NCBI GenBank assembly: GCA_023435435.1
Contig: JAEYRW010000177.1
Coordinates: 1 to 6,909 of the forward strand
Direction: 5' to 3'
Length of the DNA stretch: 6,909 nucleotides
DNA from: Bacillota bacterium
GTDB lineage: Bacteria > Bacillota > Clostridia > Christensenellales > Aristaeellaceae
Shown one piece after another: positions 4,206-6,909 of this stretch (its first letter is position 1; each line of letters opens with the position of its first letter). The translations under genes were made by a program, and so were the position numbers. Under the pieces are notes generated by a model. The model worked only from the letters and a program-made list of their open reading frames with translations. It was not told where the DNA came from and ran no database searches.

Positions 4206-6700
4206 GGCGGATTCTGATTTCCGGCGTGCTTCTCTTCGGGGCGCTCTCCGCGCGGGCGGAGACACAGGCGGCCTGGATATCCGGGCGCATCGAGCTCATG
4301 GGGCTCTGGCTGGGGGGCGCCGCGCTTCTCCTGCTTTCGCTGACCCTCGTCCACGCGCTTGTGGGCAGACGGCGGCTCGCCGAAAAGAACCGGGAGATCG
4401 AAAGCGCGCGCAAAAGGCTTCAGGCGTTTCTCGAGGCTTTGGGCGATTTCGCATACCTCAAGGACGAAAAATACCGCTACATATACGCCAACAGCGGCGC
4501 CGAACGGTTTCACGACATTTCGGCGGAGGAAATGCTCGGGAAGGACGATTACGCCATCGCGGACGCGGACTTCGCCGACGGGCGCAGGCGCGCCGACCTG
4601 GAAGCGCTGGCGGCGGGCGTGCCGACCCAATCGAACCTTTTGCACAGGGGCCGCCTTTACCGCGTCACCAAGTTCCCGGTACCGCTTTCGGACGGGAAGA
4701 CGGGCATCGGCACCTATGCCCGGGACGTAACCGAGGACGCGCGCGCGGCACGGCGCGCCCAGATGGAGAGCCGGCGGCTTCAGATCCTCTCGTCGGTGGT
4801 GGAGCGCTCGTTTCAGGATGCGCGGGAGCAGTTCGCCTACGTGCTCGAGGAGGCGGTGGCGCTCACCGACAGCCGGTATGGCTTCATCTTCTTCTATGAT
4901 GAAAAAACCGCGTCCCTGGAATCCGCCATGATTTCAGAAAACGCGCGCAAGGACAGCGGGCTCAAATCGTTCCCGGAGAATTTCGGCACGCAAGACGGGG
5001 GCGCATGGGCGGATGCCGTCCGAACGCGCAGGCCCGTTATGATAAACGATTTCGCCGCGCCGGACGCGCGCAGCCAGGGCTACCCCGAAGGCCATCTGGA
5101 GATTCGGCGCTTCCTGTCGGTTCCCGTCATCATCGACGAAAAGATCGTCGCGGCCGTGGACCTCGCGAACAAGGAAGAGCCCTATGAGGACACGGACATC
5201 TACGAACTGCGGCTGCTTATGACGGGCGTCTGGAACGATATCCGCAGGCGCGAGGCGCTTTCGCGGCTGAACTACGAACGCGCGCGGTACCTGCAGACGC
5301 TGGTGTCCATCGGCGACGGCGTCATGGTCACGGATGCGGACGGGAAAATCGAGATTCTGAACAACATCGCGGAAAATCTGACGGGTTGGAAAACGGAAGA
5401 AGTGATCGGAAAGCATTACCGGGACGTGTTCGATGTGCGCTTCACGCAGCCGCCCTTCCTCAGCCCGGTCTTGGAAGCCCTCCGGACGGGCGCGGTCACG
5501 ACGATGGCCCAGGGCACGGTGCTCGTCGCCCGGGACGGAACCGAGCGGGCCCTCGAAGACAGCGCCGCACCCATCCGGGACGGCACGGGGAAAATCGCGG
5601 GCGTGGTGCTCGTGTTTCGGGATGTGACGCAGAAAAAGGCGCAGATGGAGAAGATCACATACCTGAGCTTCCACGACGCGCTGACGGGCCTGTACAACAG
5701 GGGGTACCTCACCGAGGCGTACGCGCGGCTGGACGCCGACAAGGAAAGCCTGCCCCTTTCGGTGGTGATGGGCGATCTCAACAGCCTGAAGCTCACAAAC
5801 GACATATTCGGCCACGCGGCGGGCGACCTGCTGCTGGAGAAGGTCGCGAATGTGTTCCAGCGCGCGGCGCGCCCCGGGGATGTCGTCGGCCGCTGGGGCG
5901 GGGACGAGTTTGTGGCGCTGCTCCCCCGGACGGATGAAACGGGCGCCGCGGAATTCATATCGCGCGTCAAGGCGACCATCTCGCGGGAGCGCGTCAAGGC
6001 GATCCGCGGCTCAATCTCCATGGGCTACGCCAGCAAAACAAATCCAAAGGAAAACGCCCAGGTTGTGTTCGCCATGGCGGAGGACGCCATGTACACCGCC
6101 AAGACGTTCGAGCGGGACGACGCGTACCGGTCCACCGTCGCGGAGCTCATCAAATCCCTTCACCGGACGTACGCGCCGGAGAAGGCGCATTCCGACGCCG
6201 TACGCGCGCTTTCGGCGCGGGTGGCGGAAGCGATGGGCCTTCCGGCGGAGGACGTCCGCAAGACCAGCGACGCGGGCTACCTGCATGACATCGGCAAGAT
6301 TGCCCTGGACGCCAGCGCGCTGGACGAGAGCCGTCCGCTGACGAGCATCGAATGGAACGAGATGCGCCGCCACCCCATCGTGGGCTACCGCATCCTCAAC
6401 ACGTTCGACGACACGGTGGACATCGCCGAGCCCGTGCTTTCCCACCACGAGCGGTGGGATGGCGGCGGCTATCCGCGCGGCCTCAAGGGCGATGAGATCC
6501 CGCTTTTAGCCCGGATCATCGCCGTCGCGGAGGCATACGACCGCGTGCGGCGCAACGGCGAGGACGAGAAACTGCTCGATCCCGAAGCCGCCCTGGATGA
6601 ACTCCGCGCCAACGCGGGCGCCCAGTTCGACCCCGCCGTCGTGGAAGCGCTGGCCCGGGCCGTCGAAGCGGACGCAACCCGCCTCCCCGCGGCACTCTAA
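4202..6700 (+). CDS. Membrane-anchored PAS-GAF-PAS-GGDEF-HD-GYP protein (c-di-GMP turnover)
   Basis: The product has 832 residues. Domains in order: an N-terminal hydrophobic stretch (1-19, ending ALSARA, so either a signal peptide or a first span); membrane span about 33-54; charged coiled-coil-like linker 55-75; PAS about 75-178; GAF about 195-350, with SRYGFIFFYDE and RFLSVPV; PAS about 365-487; GGDEF about 488-637; HD-GYP about 645-820. Almost nothing lies outside the membrane, so input is probably intracellular. GGDEF is well preserved: HDALTGLYNR, GDLNSLKLTNDIFGH, RPGD inhibitory site (557-560), GGDEF (566-570) and AEDAMY. HD-GYP keeps H663, HDIGK (695-699), H724 and HHERWDGGGYP (748-757). 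However, E777 replaces the usual metal-binding aspartate, and the DRxYR segment after it is gone (RRNGEDEKLL). I infer mainly diguanylate cyclase activity. The gene ends with tandem TAA codons and no plus-strand terminator follows at once. Confidence 0.93.
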   Translation: MRRILISGVLLFGALSARAETQAAWISGRIELMGLWLGGAALLLLSLTLVHALVGRRRLAEKNREIESARKRLQAFLEALGDFAYLKDEKYRYIYANSGAERFHDISAEEMLGKDDYAIADADFADGRRRADLEALAAGVPTQSNLLHRGRLYRVTKFPVPLSDGKTGIGTYARDVTEDARAARRAQMESRRLQILSSVVERSFQDAREQFAYVLEEAVALTDSRYGFIFFYDEKTASLESAMISENARKDSGLKSFPENFGTQDGGAWADAVRTRRPVMINDFAAPDARSQGYPEGHLEIRRFLSVPVIIDEKIVAAVDLANKEEPYEDTDIYELRLLMTGVWNDIRRREALSRLNYERARYLQTLVSIGDGVMVTDADGKIEILNNIAENLTGWKTEEVIGKHYRDVFDVRFTQPPFLSPVLEALRTGAVTTMAQGTVLVARDGTERALEDSAAPIRDGTGKIAGVVLVFRDVTQKKAQMEKITYLSFHDALTGLYNRGYLTEAYARLDADKESLPLSVVMGDLNSLKLTNDIFGHAAGDLLLEKVANVFQRAARPGDVVGRWGGDEFVALLPRTDETGAAEFISRVKATISRERVKAIRGSISMGYASKTNPKENAQVVFAMAEDAMYTAKTFERDDAYRSTVAELIKSLHRTYAPEKAHSDAVRALSARVAEAMGLPAEDVRKTSDAGYLHDIGKIALDASALDESRPLTSIEWNEMRRHPIVGYRILNTFDDTVDIAEPVLSHHERWDGGGYPRGLKGDEIPLLARIIAVAEAYDRVRRNGEDEKLLDPEAALDELRANAGAQFDPAVVEALARAVEADATRLPAAL

Positions 6701-6782
6701 TAAAACCCTCCCGCCCTCTCCCAGCCCGCCGGCCGAACCGCCTCTTGCAGGTCGGTGGACCCAGTCTCGCTTCCCGCCGCGC

Positions 6783-6818
6783 AAAAATCGGCCATCCGGG
6801 GCTGAAACCCCGGACGGC
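6783..6818 (-). terminator. Leftward-facing intrinsic terminator
   Basis: On the minus strand, the arms 6818-6808 and 6801-6791 pair over 11 bp (core UCCGGGG with CCCCGGA, one G-U pair). The loop has 6 nt, and three bases after the stem comes U5 (6787-6783). On the plus strand the same position is an A-C mismatch and no T-run follows, so it is built for minus-strand transcription. It suggests a convergent gene right of the window. It may also help to stop transcripts of the sensor operon. The stretch 6701-6782 before it shows nothing recognisable. Confidence 0.65.
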
Positions 6819-6856
6819 TGACGGACCAATATAAAATTCCCACCCAGTCCGGGATT

Positions 6857-6879
6857 CCTAAGGGACAATGTCCCTTAGG
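6857..6879. repeat. Perfect 23-nt inverted repeat
   Basis: Two 11-nt arms (CCTAAGGGACA and its exact complement TGTCCCTTAGG) flank a single A at 6868. It lies in non-coding sequence next to a second hairpin and a repeated GTCCGGG motif (at 6848 and 6884). I recall similar stacked palindromes as dispersed intergenic repeats in gut clostridial genomes, but copy number cannot be seen here. Confidence 0.7.
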
Positions 6880-6885
6880 CGGGGT

Positions 6886-6904
6886 CCGGGGGGAGCGCCC
6901 CCGG
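6886..6904. repeat. G/C hairpin at right edge
   Basis: CCGGGGG (6886-6892), a 5-nt loop and CCCCCGG (6898-6904) form a perfect 7-bp hairpin. It begins seven bases after the 23-nt palindrome and runs into the window end, so the full element is not visible. Confidence 0.55.
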
Positions 6905-6909
6905 CGGGG

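Noticed and set aside
4141..4899. A 252-codon plus-strand frame overlapping the start of the second sensor gene
   Set aside because: It is a frame-shifted shadow: very rich in R, G and A, no domain, and it covers the PAS region of the true gene.
6506..6868. A 120-codon minus-strand frame over the end of the second sensor and the right intergenic region
   Set aside because: It begins inside the 23-nt palindrome, crosses a minus-strand terminator, runs antisense to HD-GYP coding sequence and shows no family motif.

Overview
The window reads as a compact piece of a high-G+C Bacillota genome, most likely a clostridial lineage. This is an inference. It rests on textbook sigma-A promoters (TTGACA-17-TATAAT, twice), strong GGAGG-type ribosome binding sites, a QueH-type epoxyqueuosine reductase, an Amidase_6-family protein, and long PAS/GAF-GGDEF-HD-GYP sensors whose catalytic loops have a clostridial style (DxNxxKxxN). 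There are no rRNA, tRNA, CRISPR or transposase features.

Left part (1-1056), all on the minus strand. Read in the direction of transcription, it holds three small units. First is a 64-residue, very basic protein (862-1056) whose reading frame runs through a strong intrinsic terminator before reaching its stop codon. Next is queH (251-838), with its own extended -10 promoter embedded in the previous gene's stop codon. Last is a 37-residue single-span membrane peptide (69-182), with a perfect consensus promoter, a good ribosome binding site and its own terminator: a complete one-gene transcript of about 180 nt.

Right part (1141-6700), on the plus strand. A 159-residue stand-alone Amidase_6 domain protein is followed by two large membrane-anchored cyclic-di-GMP enzymes, joined by an ATGA start/stop overlap. 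The first (838 aa) has an extracytoplasmic sensor, two PAS domains, GGDEF and HD-GYP. The second (832 aa) has a membrane hairpin, PAS, GAF, PAS, GGDEF and HD-GYP. A perfect consensus promoter with a 12-bp palindrome in its spacer overlaps the amidase stop codon and drives the pair. The two enzymes look complementary: the first has the better-preserved HD-GYP (degrading) domain, and the second has the better-preserved GGDEF (synthesising) domain.

Right end (6701-6909) has no gene. It holds a leftward-facing terminator and stacked inverted repeats that continue past the window edge, probably a dispersed intergenic repeat. The terminator suggests that a minus-strand gene lies to the right.

The most unusual item is the 64-residue gene with the terminator inside its coding region. 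That arrangement matches how the ribosome-rescue factors ArfA and BrfA are kept under tmRNA control.
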